Below are positions 6,839 to 14,247 of a DNA stretch of 15,355 bases, piece by piece (position 1 is the stretch's first letter; each line of letters opens with the position of its first letter). Where the stretch lies: NCBI GenBank assembly GCA_013813185.1, contig JACCSD010000042.1:1-15355 (forward strand), in the 5' to 3' direction. This DNA is from Burkholderiaceae bacterium (GTDB lineage Bacteria; Pseudomonadota; Gammaproteobacteria; Burkholderiales; Burkholderiaceae_F). A program made the position numbers and the translations under genes. Under the pieces are notes generated by a model. The model ran no database searches and was not told the origin of the DNA. It saw only the letters and a list, made by a program, of their open reading frames with translations.

Positions 6839-8095
6839 TTAACCGTCGGCGCGGCGCGTCGCGACCATCGTCAGCACTCGTACCAGTTGATACGCCGCCC
6901 AACTTAACGCTTGCCGCAAACGACTGCGCCGAGCGCACGCCGCGGCATCGACCACGCTGGACTCACTGGTGATGGCCGCTTCGAGTGCGCGTTGCAGATC
7001 GCCCGCGAAGGTTTCGTCGTACACCGCCACGTTCGCCTCACGCGCCAGCAAAAGGCTATACGGATCGATATTGCTGGATCCGACCGTCGCCCACTTTTGA
7101 TCGACCACCGCGACCTTGGCGTGCAAATAGCTCGGCGTGTATTCGTAAATTTCGATCCCGCACTTGACCAACTCCCCATAGAGCGCCTGCTGTGCGTAGT
7201 GCTGCAGCCGGTACTCGACTCGGCCCTGTAACAGCAGGCGCACCCGCACGCCGCCGCTTGATAAATTGCACAACGCGTCGCGAAACTTCTTGCCCGGAAG
7301 AAAGTACGCATTTGCGATCAGCACCTCGTGCCGGGCATGCGCGAATGCGTCCAGGTACGCGCGCTCGATCGTGCGGCGGTTGCGCAGGTTATCTCGCAAC
7401 AACAGCGCGGCGCGGATGCCCGTTTGTGCGAGAGCGGGCGGCTCGATCGGCTGTGGCCGCCACTTTGGTCTGCGTTTCAACTGCAGCACCGACATCGTCC
7501 ACCAAAGCCTCGTCGTCGTATAAGAGACCGCCGCCACTAAAGGACCTTCGCACGCGACCGCAAAGTCGAAGCGGGGACCGAGACCGGCACGCACCGGCTC
7601 CGGATCCGGATGGTGGTGATCGTCGATGATGTTGATGCCGCCGATGAACGCCAGCCGATCGTCGAACAGGGCTACTTTCCGGTGCAGCCGACGCAGCAGC
7701 CGCCGGTCCAGCCGCCACCAGCGGGTACGGCGGAACACGATGACCTTCGCGCCTTGCGGCTTCAACCGCGCAATCAGCGCGTCGGCGGTGGTTTGCGATC
7801 CGAACCCGTCGATAAGGAGATGGACCGCGACGCCACGCTGCGCCGCCGCTGCCAGTGCATCGCTGACCTTTTCTCCGACGCTGTCGAGCTCGAAAATGTA
7901 GGTTTCGATGTAGATCGACTGCCTGGCACTATCGATCGCAGCGAGCAGGCGCGGAAAGTATTGCGCGCCATTTTTCAGCAATTCGATTCGATTGCCGCCG
8001 TAGACGAGCGGCCGCGTACTCGTCGACAGTTTTCGGAGCGCGCGCTGCGCACGCCGCGCACCGGGCAGCGGCTCGCGCAACGCCTCGTCGTTCAT
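6839..8095 (-). CDS. clsB: cardiolipin synthase ClsB (phospholipase D family)
   Basis: The protein has 418 residues, close to the E. coli ClsB length. It carries both HxKx4D phospholipase D motifs: H138-K140-D145 followed by FIGGINI, and H325-K327-D332 followed by VGSSNIDPYS. Each motif gives half of the active site that transfers a phosphatidyl group to make cardiolipin. Unlike ClsA it has no pair of N-terminal membrane helices. The C-terminus has a mildly hydrophobic, Arg-containing stretch (about 390-412) that may attach it to the inner membrane. The upstream gene is an EEP-family phosphodiesterase, as in the E. coli clsB-ybhP region, which supports the clsB name. The ATG at 8095 lacks a clear ribosome site, and the 88 bp before it hold no obvious feature. 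Confidence 0.92.
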   Translation of the reverse strand: MNDEALREPLPGARRAQRALRKLSTSTRPLVYGGNRIELLKNGAQYFPRLLAAIDSARQSIYIETYIFELDSVGEKVSDALAAAAQRGVAVHLLIDGFGSQTTADALIARLKPQGAKVIVFRRTRWWRLDRRLLRRLHRKVALFDDRLAFIGGINIIDDHHHPDPEPVRAGLGPRFDFAVACEGPLVAAVSYTTTRLWWTMSVLQLKRRPKWRPQPIEPPALAQTGIRAALLLRDNLRNRRTIERAYLDAFAHARHEVLIANAYFLPGKKFRDALCNLSSGGVRVRLLLQGRVEYRLQHYAQQALYGELVKCGIEIYEYTPSYLHAKVAVVDQKWATVGSSNIDPYSLLLAREANVAVYDETFAGDLQRALEAAITSESSVVDAAACARRSRLRQALSWAAYQLVRVLTMVATRRADG

Positions 8096-8183
8096 GCGGA
8101 TACGAATACGGACGCACCGTTTGCGCCGCGCGCCCTTGCGTCGCGCAGGAGCGAGCTCTCCTTCGCGCGGCCGTGCGGGAAAT

Positions 8184-8996
8184 TCATGCCACTTCCATAT
8201 CCGCGATCAGCGGCATGTGATCGGAGCGCTGTGCCCATTCAACTCCCTTCGGCACACGCACATCGTTGACCTTGAAGCCGCGCACGTAAATGCGGTCCAG
8301 CTGCAGCCACGGCATCATGCTCGGATAGGTGCGTGCCGTGTGCGAGCGCGGCAGCTCGCGCCACGGGACGAGCCGGTCGCGCAGGCGCGGCTTCGACTGG
8401 CGGCGGTTGAATTCGGACGCCGCCTCGAACACGTCGAGCTCGTTGTGCAGCACGAGGTCGACGCCACGCTGCCAGTCGTTGAAATCGCCGGCGATGATCA
8501 GCGGCGCTCCCTTCGGCACTTCCGACTTGACGAAATCAATCAGGAACTCGGCCTGCCGCACCCGGCTGCGCCTGATCAGGCCAAAGTGAGTATTGATCAG
8601 GTGCACATCGAGCGCGCCTTTGCTCGTTTCGAAATGCGATACCGCGTGCAGCAACCCGCGCTTTTCGAGCGCGTGGTCCGAAATGTCGTGATTCAGGTGG
8701 CGGCCGATCGCGTGGCGTGAAACGATCGCGTTGCCATGGTGGCCATGCGGGTACACCGCGTTCATCCCGTACGCGCGATGCAGATAGCTGCCCGTGCACA
8801 GGAAGTCGAGCTGAGTACCTGTCGGATAGCCGTTGTGCGTGGACATGCGGTCGTTTTTTTCCTGCACTTCCTGCAGAAAGACGATATCGGCATCCATCGA
8901 ATGCAGCGCGAGCTTCACGTCGTGAATGCGCACCCTCTTGCGCAAGCTGCCGCTGACGCCCTTGTGAATGTTGTAAGTTGCTACTCGAATCTTCAT
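8184..8996 (-). CDS. endonuclease/exonuclease/phosphatase (EEP) family protein, YbhP-like
   Basis: The protein has 270 residues and is one complete EEP domain, the DNase I/APE1/sphingomyelinase fold. The expected metal and catalytic residues are present: N9 (ATYNIHKG), E43 (LQEVQEK), H137 (NTHFG), D171 and N173 (AGDFNDW), D234 (LDRIYV) and the D259-H260 pair (SDHMP). No signal peptide is seen, so it should be cytoplasmic. The family cannot be divided by sequence alone into DNA nucleases and lipid or inositol-phosphate phosphodiesterases. Its constant neighbour is clsB, as in E. coli ybhP, which makes a lipid-related substrate worth considering; that is inference. The ATG at 8996 sits 38 bp after the lipoprotein stop, and a clear Shine-Dalgarno site is missing. 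Confidence 0.92.
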   Translation of the reverse strand: MKIRVATYNIHKGVSGSLRKRVRIHDVKLALHSMDADIVFLQEVQEKNDRMSTHNGYPTGTQLDFLCTGSYLHRAYGMNAVYPHGHHGNAIVSRHAIGRHLNHDISDHALEKRGLLHAVSHFETSKGALDVHLINTHFGLIRRSRVRQAEFLIDFVKSEVPKGAPLIIAGDFNDWQRGVDLVLHNELDVFEAASEFNRRQSKPRLRDRLVPWRELPRSHTARTYPSMMPWLQLDRIYVRGFKVNDVRVPKGVEWAQRSDHMPLIADMEVA

Positions 8997-9034
8997 GAAT
9001 GCGTATTTTTCTGCTTTAGCGGAATTTCATTCTC

Positions 9035-10495
9035 TCAGCGACGGACTTCGAAGTAAGCGTCGAAAAGAAAGGGGTCGTCAAAATGGCGCCGGCCGATGAA
9101 CGCTGTCGCGTGACGACCCCATTGGCGCATCTGCCCAGCCGATTCAATTCCCATCGGCCAGAAGAACCAGCGCTCGCCGCGCTCACTGCCGGGAATCAGG
9201 CCACCCGGGTCGTAGGCACTGCGCGAGCCTCCGCCACGGCGCGGCAGCGTTGTCAGCGCGCGCTCGTCCAACAGCTGATAGGTAACCGCATCAGCCGTTC
9301 GTGTTTCGGAAGTCATCGACAGACGCTGCAGGTAATGCGTGCCGGACTCGATTCTCAGCACGACTTTCTCACCCGGCCGCGCGGAAGGTGCGGCTTGCGG
9401 AACGAACAGCGTTTCATCGAGGGTTTCAGGCAAATCACGCGCCACCACTTTCTCAGTCGGAAAGAACAGGTGATAACAGCCGCACGCGTGCATGCTGTCA
9501 TAGACCAGCGCCTCACCGGCCAGATCCAGCGTCACGCGCCAAACCACCCCGTCGAGCTTGCCTGCCAGCAGGTCGAACGGGCCGTCAGACGAGGCAAGAC
9601 GCTCGCTGAACCAGAATGTGTAGACCAGCTGCGGATGAATCAAGCCCCCAAGCAGCGTGTGTGCAAGGCGCGTGTAGACGATGGGCGCAGCCGCGTCGAC
9701 GATGACTTGATCGTTCGCATCGAGCGTCAGCGCCCCGATGCGATCAAAGCCCCCGGCCACGTCGATCTCCAGCATCGGTGCGTGCCGGACAAAGAGCGCC
9801 GCCGCCTGTGCCGCAGAGAAAACGGGCACGCCGAGCGGGTCGAGGCTCAACGGCGGCGCCGGTTCCGAAACGCTTGTCGGCGGACCAAAACGCTGTAGCT
9901 GGCCCTGGATCGGTAGCGCCTCGATCGGCGTCGCAAACGCCGAGCGGGTTGTAGCGTGCCACCGCGCGATGCCCGCCGCGAACGGCAAGCGGGTGAGTGG
10001 GTAGAGACCGAACGCTCGCATGCCAATGTTGTAGTCGTCTGGCACTTGCGCCGAGGCGCGCAACTTCCCTACGGCTGCTGCATCGGCCGCGCCAAGCAAG
10101 CCGCGGCAGCGCGGCAAATCCTCGATGCTTAACGCGGCGTTGACCAGCTCGGCGGCGCGCGCCGCTTCATCAAGCCGTTGCAGCCGGGCATGCCACGCCT
10201 CCTCTTGCGCCGCGCCTGTCGCACGCTGCCCAAGTGCCGCGTTGAAGCGGTCCACACGAAGATAGGGAAACCCGGCGACCCGCCGCGCTTCGGCGTCGCG
10301 TACGCCGAGCGACTCGATGCGGCGATCGATATCGGCAAACAGCCGCGCGCAGTAGCCGACATCGTCTTCGCGCTGCAGGTTATGCAGCATCGGCGGCGAC
10401 GCGTACGGATCTACGGTCGCGCAGCCGGACACTGCGAGCCAGACCGCTACCAGCCAGGACCGGTTCGCGATCGTTTCCAGTGCTATTCGCCTCAC
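9035..10495 (-). CDS. predicted lipoprotein of unknown function with HxCGCYH motif
   Basis: The protein has 486 residues. The start is GTG at 10495, overlapping the upstream SRPBCC stop as GTGA. Residues 1-25 form a lipoprotein signal: positive start, hydrophobic core (WLVAVWLAV), then lipobox AVSGC with C25 as the lipidated cysteine. The mature N-terminal third is helical and Ala/Arg/Glu-rich. The middle contains a conserved-looking block: LAHTLLGGLIHPQLVYTFWFSER (His278, His287), then DGVVWRVTLD, then YDSMHACGCYHLFFPT with H336, C338, C340 and H342. The C-terminus ends with an aromatic/His-rich segment (FFWPMGIES, GRHATAFIGRRHFDDP). I do not recognise a named domain. The clustered His/Cys residues could bind a metal or a haem-like ligand, or form disulfides in the periplasm; this is inference. 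Overlap with the exported SRPBCC gene suggests they work together at the envelope. Confidence 0.85.
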   Translation of the reverse strand: MRRIALETIANRSWLVAVWLAVSGCATVDPYASPPMLHNLQREDDVGYCARLFADIDRRIESLGVRDAEARRVAGFPYLRVDRFNAALGQRATGAAQEEAWHARLQRLDEAARAAELVNAALSIEDLPRCRGLLGAADAAAVGKLRASAQVPDDYNIGMRAFGLYPLTRLPFAAGIARWHATTRSAFATPIEALPIQGQLQRFGPPTSVSEPAPPLSLDPLGVPVFSAAQAAALFVRHAPMLEIDVAGGFDRIGALTLDANDQVIVDAAAPIVYTRLAHTLLGGLIHPQLVYTFWFSERLASSDGPFDLLAGKLDGVVWRVTLDLAGEALVYDSMHACGCYHLFFPTEKVVARDLPETLDETLFVPQAAPSARPGEKVVLRIESGTHYLQRLSMTSETRTADAVTYQLLDERALTTLPRRGGGSRSAYDPGGLIPGSERGERWFFWPMGIESAGQMRQWGRHATAFIGRRHFDDPFLFDAYFEVRR

Positions 10496-11160
10496 TGCGA
10501 CTTTTCGATGGATGCGCGGCCGGCCTGCCGCCGCACCATCTCGCGCACCATCGCCTCGAACTGCAGGCGCACGGTTTTGGTGACCATCGCGGTGCCGAAC
10601 AGGTCGCCGACGATCGGCGGCAGCGGCTCGGCCAGCTCGAACTGCGATTCGTATTCGAGCCGCACGCCGGCGCGACGTTCGATGGTGATCACGGCCAGGT
10701 CGTAGCTGCCCATAAAGGAGCGCAATGTTTGTGGCGCGCCGTCGACTTCGCCGGGCTCGGAGCGCGCGACGACGCGCTCGAACGGCTGCTGCACGATCCC
10801 GAGACGCACCCGAACGGGAACGTCGAAAAAGAAAAGTGGAAACTGCCCGATATGCTCGACGGTCATGCGCGGGCCGCTGTGCGCAATCACCCTGGATCGT
10901 TCGATGTTCGGCAAAAAGTCGCGCATATGTTCATAGTCGGTAATCGTGTCCCAGGCGACGCGCGGATCGACCGCGACCGTTGCGCGCGCCCTCACATAAA
11001 ACGTGTCGCCTTCGCGCTCGACCGCTACGGTCGGCGACGGCTGCGCGATGCTGCTCGAGGAAACGACCAAACCGGCCAGCGAGATGCTAAGCCCCGCGAT
11101 TCGCTTCCAACAGGCCCAACCGCCGGATGCTCTCGGCGTTGGTCCACGAAAAGCAGGCAT
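10492..11160 (-). CDS. exported SRPBCC (START-like) family protein
   Basis: With the ATG at 11160 the protein has 222 residues. Residues 1-39 read as a Sec signal peptide: Arg-rich start to R20, hydrophobic core IAGLSISLAGLVV, and a likely cut after SSSIA. Residues about 45-215 match the cyclase/dehydrase branch of SRPBCC proteins (ARATVAVDPRVAWDTITDYEHMRDFLPNIERS and PLFFFDVPVRVRL), which form a deep pocket for hydrophobic ligands such as lipids, quinones or sterol-like molecules. The frame is open further upstream to 11256, but that part lies inside nudB and looks non-natural. Even the chosen start overlaps nudB by 74 bp and has no good ribosome site, so the exact start is uncertain. It overlaps the lipoprotein gene by 4 bp. 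The family is sure; the ligand is unknown. Confidence 0.85.
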   Translation of the reverse strand: MPAFRGPTPRASGGWACWKRIAGLSISLAGLVVSSSSIAQPSPTVAVEREGDTFYVRARATVAVDPRVAWDTITDYEHMRDFLPNIERSRVIAHSGPRMTVEHIGQFPLFFFDVPVRVRLGIVQQPFERVVARSEPGEVDGAPQTLRSFMGSYDLAVITIERRAGVRLEYESQFELAEPLPPIVGDLFGTAMVTKTVRLQFEAMVREMVRRQAGRASIEKSQ

Positions 11161-11536
11161 CGGCGGCGGCGCGCCAGGCGAGCCATCGGTGTCGGATGTG
11201 TTCGAGCGGATTGAGTTGCGGCTCGAAGCGGTGCGGCAAGCAAAGCCCAAAAACATGCTCCGTATTGTGCGTAACGCCCGTCGCGTAGCGATGACGCCAG
11301 TGCTTGTAAATGACGAAACTATGGCTGACTTCCCAGTCTTCGAGCTGCCCGGCTGACACCGTAAGGCCGGTCTCTTCGGCTACCTCACGCACGCAGGTCG
11401 CGAGCAACGGTTCGTCGGGCGTTGCCTTGCTTCCGGTAATCGACTGCCAGAATCCTGGATGATCGGCCCGCTCGACGATGAGCACATCGAGTGCCGGCGT
11501 GTAGATAACGACCAGCACCGACTCCGGAATCTTCAT
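11087..11536 (-). CDS. nudB: dihydroneopterin triphosphate diphosphatase (Nudix hydrolase)
   Basis: The protein has 149 residues. The start at ATG 11536 (MKIPESVLVVIYT) matches the family; the frame is open further upstream, but that part lies over the end of aspS. The Nudix box runs from G35 to about L58 (GSKATPDE then REVAEETGL), with R50, E51, E54 and E55 as the metal-binding core. One extra residue between the first Gly and Glu compared with the classic pattern is usual in betaproteobacterial NudB. NudB removes pyrophosphate from dihydroneopterin triphosphate, an early step of folate synthesis. The W-Q-S-x-T-G and CVREVAEETG segments and the position 19 bp behind aspS support this over a general Nudix enzyme. 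Its last 74 bp are shared with the SRPBCC gene start. Confidence 0.9.
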   Translation of the reverse strand: MKIPESVLVVIYTPALDVLIVERADHPGFWQSITGSKATPDEPLLATCVREVAEETGLTVSAGQLEDWEVSHSFVIYKHWRHRYATGVTHNTEHVFGLCLPHRFEPQLNPLEHIRHRWLAWRAAADACFSWTNAESIRRLGLLEANRGA

Positions 11537-11555
11537 CGGCGCATTGACGGCGCAA

Positions 11556-13382
11556 CTACGCGACTCTGGGTTCCGCCGCCTTGGCTTCGCCGCGCACCCG
11601 AATGTGCAGTTCGCGCAGCTGCTTTTCATCGACCGCGCTGGGGGCCTGCGTCAGCAGATCCTGCGCGCGTTGCGTCTTCGGAAACGCGATCACATCGCGG
11701 ATCGATTCGGCGCCGGCCATCATTGCGACCAGCCGGTCCAGCCCGAATGCGACGCCGCCGTGGGGCGGCGCGCCGTACTGCAGCGCGTCGAGCAGGAACC
11801 CGAACTTGGCGCCCGCCTCTTCGGCACCGATCTTCAGCGCGCGGAACACCTTGCTTTGAACCTCCTCGCGATGAATCCGGATCGAGCCGCCGCCGATTTC
11901 CCAGCCATTGAGCACGAAGTCATACGCTTTGGCCAGCGCCTGCGCGGGATCGGTCGACAAATAGTCTTCGTGCCCGTCCTTCGGACTCGTAAACGGATGA
12001 TGCGCGGCCACGTAGCGCTGCGCCTCCTCGTCGAACTCGAACATCGGGAAGTCAACCACCCAGAGCGGCTGCCAGCCGTCCTGCGACAAACCGCGCGCAC
12101 GGCCGAACTCGCTGTGTCCGATCTTGCTGCGCAAAGCTCCGAGGGCGTCGTAAACGATCTTCGCGCGGTCGGCGCCGAAGAAAATCAAGTCGCCGTCTTT
12201 CGCCCCGGTGCGCTCAATGACCTCAGCCAGTGCAGCATCGTGCAGGTTCTTGATGATCGGGCTCTGCAGCCCCTGGCGTAACTTCTGACCCGGCCCCTGC
12301 GCAGCTTGATTGACCTTGATGTAAGCCAGACCCTTGGCGCCGTAAATCTTGACGAAGTCCGTATAGCCGTCGATATCTGAGCGCGGCAGCTCACCGCCAC
12401 CCGGGATGCGCAAAGCGAAGACCCTGCCGTCCTTCATCTCGGTCGCTGCCTTGAACACCTTGAACTCAACATCCCGCATCACGTCGGTCAGGTCCGTCAG
12501 CTGCAGGCCGATGCGAAGATCGGGTTTGTCGGAGCCGTACAGCCGCATCGCATCCGCGTGCGCCATCACCGGAAACGGCTGCGGCAGCTTGACCGCGAGC
12601 ACCTCATCGAATACCACGCGGATCATCTGTTCCATAGTGGCGCGGATCTCGACTTCGTCCAGAAACGAAGTTTCGATATCGATCTGCGTGAACTCCGGCT
12701 GGCGGTCGGCGCGCAAGTCCTCGTCGCGAAAGCATTTGACGATCTGATAGTAGCGGTCGAATCCCGCGACCATCAGCAGCTGCTTGAAAAGCTGCGGTGA
12801 CTGCGGCAAGGCGAAAAAGGATCCCGGGTGGACGCGCGACGGTACAAGATAGTCTCGCGCTCCTTCGGGCGTGCTTCGCGTCAGCATCGGCGTTTCGATG
12901 TCGATGAAGCCGGCAGCATCCAAGTACTTGCGCACCGCCATCGTGACCCGATAACGCAGCATCATGTTCTTCTGCATCTCCGGCCGGCGAAGATCCAGAA
13001 CGCGATGCGTCAGCCGCGTGGTTTCCGACAAATTGTCATCATCGAGCTGAAACGGGATCGGCACCGAGGGGTTCAGAATCGTCAGCCGCTCGCACAACAC
13101 TTCGATCTCACCCGACGTCAGCGCCGCGTTGACGGTTCCTTCGGGACGGCGACGCACAGTACCGACGATCTCAAGGCAGTACTCGCTGCGCACTTTTTCG
13201 GCCGCGGAAAACACGTCGGCTCGATCGGGATGGCAGACGACCTGCACCAGACCTTCGCGATCTCGAAGGTCGATGAAAATAACGCCGCCGTGATCGCGTC
13301 GTCGATGGACCCAGCCGCACAAGGTGATCGTCTGGCCGATGAACCTGGCGTCCACCAGGCCCGCATATTCGGTTCTTGTCAT
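11556..13382 (-). CDS. aspS: aspartyl-tRNA synthetase (bacterial type), probably non-discriminating
   Basis: The protein has 608 residues from ATG 13382, the usual bacterial length. An in-frame ATG at 13463 would add 27 poorly matching residues. Residues 1-105 form the OB-fold anticodon-binding domain (TITLCGWVHRRRDHGG). The class II catalytic core follows, with TRSTPEGARDYLVPSR (168-183), motif 2 FRDEDLRADRQPEFTQ (218-233), the GAD insertion domain in the middle, and motif 3 GLDR (about 547-550). It loads aspartate onto tRNA. H31 and G82 are the residues reported in the Pseudomonas aeruginosa enzyme that also charges tRNA-Asn; E. coli has L and K there. This enzyme may therefore be non-discriminating and depend on GatCAB. 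No Shine-Dalgarno site is seen. A hairpin lies 9 nt before the start codon. Confidence 0.97.
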   Translation of the reverse strand: MTRTEYAGLVDARFIGQTITLCGWVHRRRDHGGVIFIDLRDREGLVQVVCHPDRADVFSAAEKVRSEYCLEIVGTVRRRPEGTVNAALTSGEIEVLCERLTILNPSVPIPFQLDDDNLSETTRLTHRVLDLRRPEMQKNMMLRYRVTMAVRKYLDAAGFIDIETPMLTRSTPEGARDYLVPSRVHPGSFFALPQSPQLFKQLLMVAGFDRYYQIVKCFRDEDLRADRQPEFTQIDIETSFLDEVEIRATMEQMIRVVFDEVLAVKLPQPFPVMAHADAMRLYGSDKPDLRIGLQLTDLTDVMRDVEFKVFKAATEMKDGRVFALRIPGGGELPRSDIDGYTDFVKIYGAKGLAYIKVNQAAQGPGQKLRQGLQSPIIKNLHDAALAEVIERTGAKDGDLIFFGADRAKIVYDALGALRSKIGHSEFGRARGLSQDGWQPLWVVDFPMFEFDEEAQRYVAAHHPFTSPKDGHEDYLSTDPAQALAKAYDFVLNGWEIGGGSIRIHREEVQSKVFRALKIGAEEAGAKFGFLLDALQYGAPPHGGVAFGLDRLVAMMAGAESIRDVIAFPKTQRAQDLLTQAPSAVDEKQLRELHIRVRGEAKAAEPRVA

Positions 13383-13560
13383 GTTCAGGGGAGCCGGCCT
13401 GCTTTGCAGTCCGGCTGCTTGAGTTATCGGGATTTTTACAGCGGTGGAGCGTGCCGGCGGCACGCGGGTCGAACGGTCGCTGGCCGCTCGACCCTAGCGG
13501 TTTCGATTCGAGGTGACGGGCAGCGGGCAGCAGATTTTCGTCGTCATCATGGGCCGCAGC
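13383..13560 (-). promoter_or_regulatory. aspS leader region with stem-loops
   Basis: This 178-bp gap between the DUF502 stop and aspS contains three inverted repeats. Nearest to aspS, AGCCGG (13392-13397) pairs with CCGGCT (13411-13416), with an inner CTGC/GCAG pairing and a 3-nt loop; on the - strand it ends 9 nt before the ATG. Further upstream are GTGCC/GGCAC (13451-13463) and GGGTCGA (13466-13472) with TCGACCC (13488-13494), extended by CGG/CCG. None has a T-run on either strand, so they are not plain terminators. No convincing -35/-10 pair was found. The hairpin next to the start codon could limit ribosome access, which would suit control of aspS, but this is inference. Confidence 0.35.
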
Positions 13561-14238
13561 TTAATCAAGATGGCTGATTGTCTCAACCGGCGCCGCCGGC
13601 TGCGCGGGGCCCGCCGCGGTTAACGCCGAACGCTGCGTACGGGCGCCGACCCGCGGCGATACCACGCCCAGCGAGATGTGGAACTTCAGGGCGTCGTCCA
13701 CGCTGATGTCGACCTCGCGCACCTCTTCCGGACGCACCACCAGCACGTAGCCCGATGTTGGATTTGGCGCCGTCGGTACGTACACGGTGATCACGTCCGC
13801 CGCCGTCGCCGCCGCTATCGTGGCGCCTGGAGGTCCGACCACGAAGCCGAGCGTCCATTGGCCACGCTGCGGAAACTCGATCATCACGACTTTGCGAAAC
13901 GATTGGCCGCGCGTCGCGAGCAGGGTGTCGGAAATCTGTTTCACGCTCGAATAGATCGAGCGCACGATCGGGATCCGGTTCAGCAGGCCATGCCACCAGC
14001 GCAGCAGCCGTTCGCCGATGATGTTGGCGGCGAGCACACCGGTCGCCAGCACGACCAACAGCGACATCAACAATCCGATGCCCGGAATGTGGAACGGCAA
14101 CAGCGCATCGGGCCGCCAGCTGGTGGGCAGCAACAGCAGCGTCTGATCCATTGTGCTGACGATCACATCGAGCAGCCAGAAGGTGATCGCCAGCGGAATC
14201 CAGACCAGCAACCCGGCGATTAGATATTTTTTGAACAT
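13561..14238 (-). CDS. DUF502 family inner-membrane protein
   Basis: The protein has 225 residues. It starts directly with a membrane helix (about 5-27, YLIAGLLVWIPLAITFWLLD) and has a second at about 53-74 (GIGLLMSLLVVLATGVLAAN). The family-typical segment GERLLRWWHGLLNRIPIVRSIYSSVKQISDTLL follows, then a beta-rich soluble domain (VVMIEFPQRGQWTLGFVVG, VITVYVPTAPNPTSGYVLVV). The last 35 residues are Ala/Pro/Thr-rich and variable. DUF502 proteins are conserved membrane proteins without an assigned biochemical function. The position between an FmdB-like gene and aspS is the standard arrangement in betaproteobacteria. It begins 9 bp after the zinc-ribbon gene stops, so coupled translation is likely. 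Confidence 0.93.
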   Translation of the reverse strand: MFKKYLIAGLLVWIPLAITFWLLDVIVSTMDQTLLLLPTSWRPDALLPFHIPGIGLLMSLLVVLATGVLAANIIGERLLRWWHGLLNRIPIVRSIYSSVKQISDTLLATRGQSFRKVVMIEFPQRGQWTLGFVVGPPGATIAAATAADVITVYVPTAPNPTSGYVLVVRPEEVREVDISVDDALKFHISLGVVSPRVGARTQRSALTAAGPAQPAAPVETISHLD

Positions 14239-14247
14239 GTTCGGGCG

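Noticed and set aside
5758..6972. A long + strand open frame (404 codons) opposite the exonuclease and clsB end
   Set aside because: It crosses two well-identified genes and their intergenic gap and shows no domain; it is an antisense shadow of GC-rich coding sequence.
13383..13463. N-terminal extension of aspS from an in-frame ATG at 13463
   Set aside because: The added 27 residues do not resemble AspRS and cross the leader hairpins, while MTRTEYAGLV at 13382 fits the family start.
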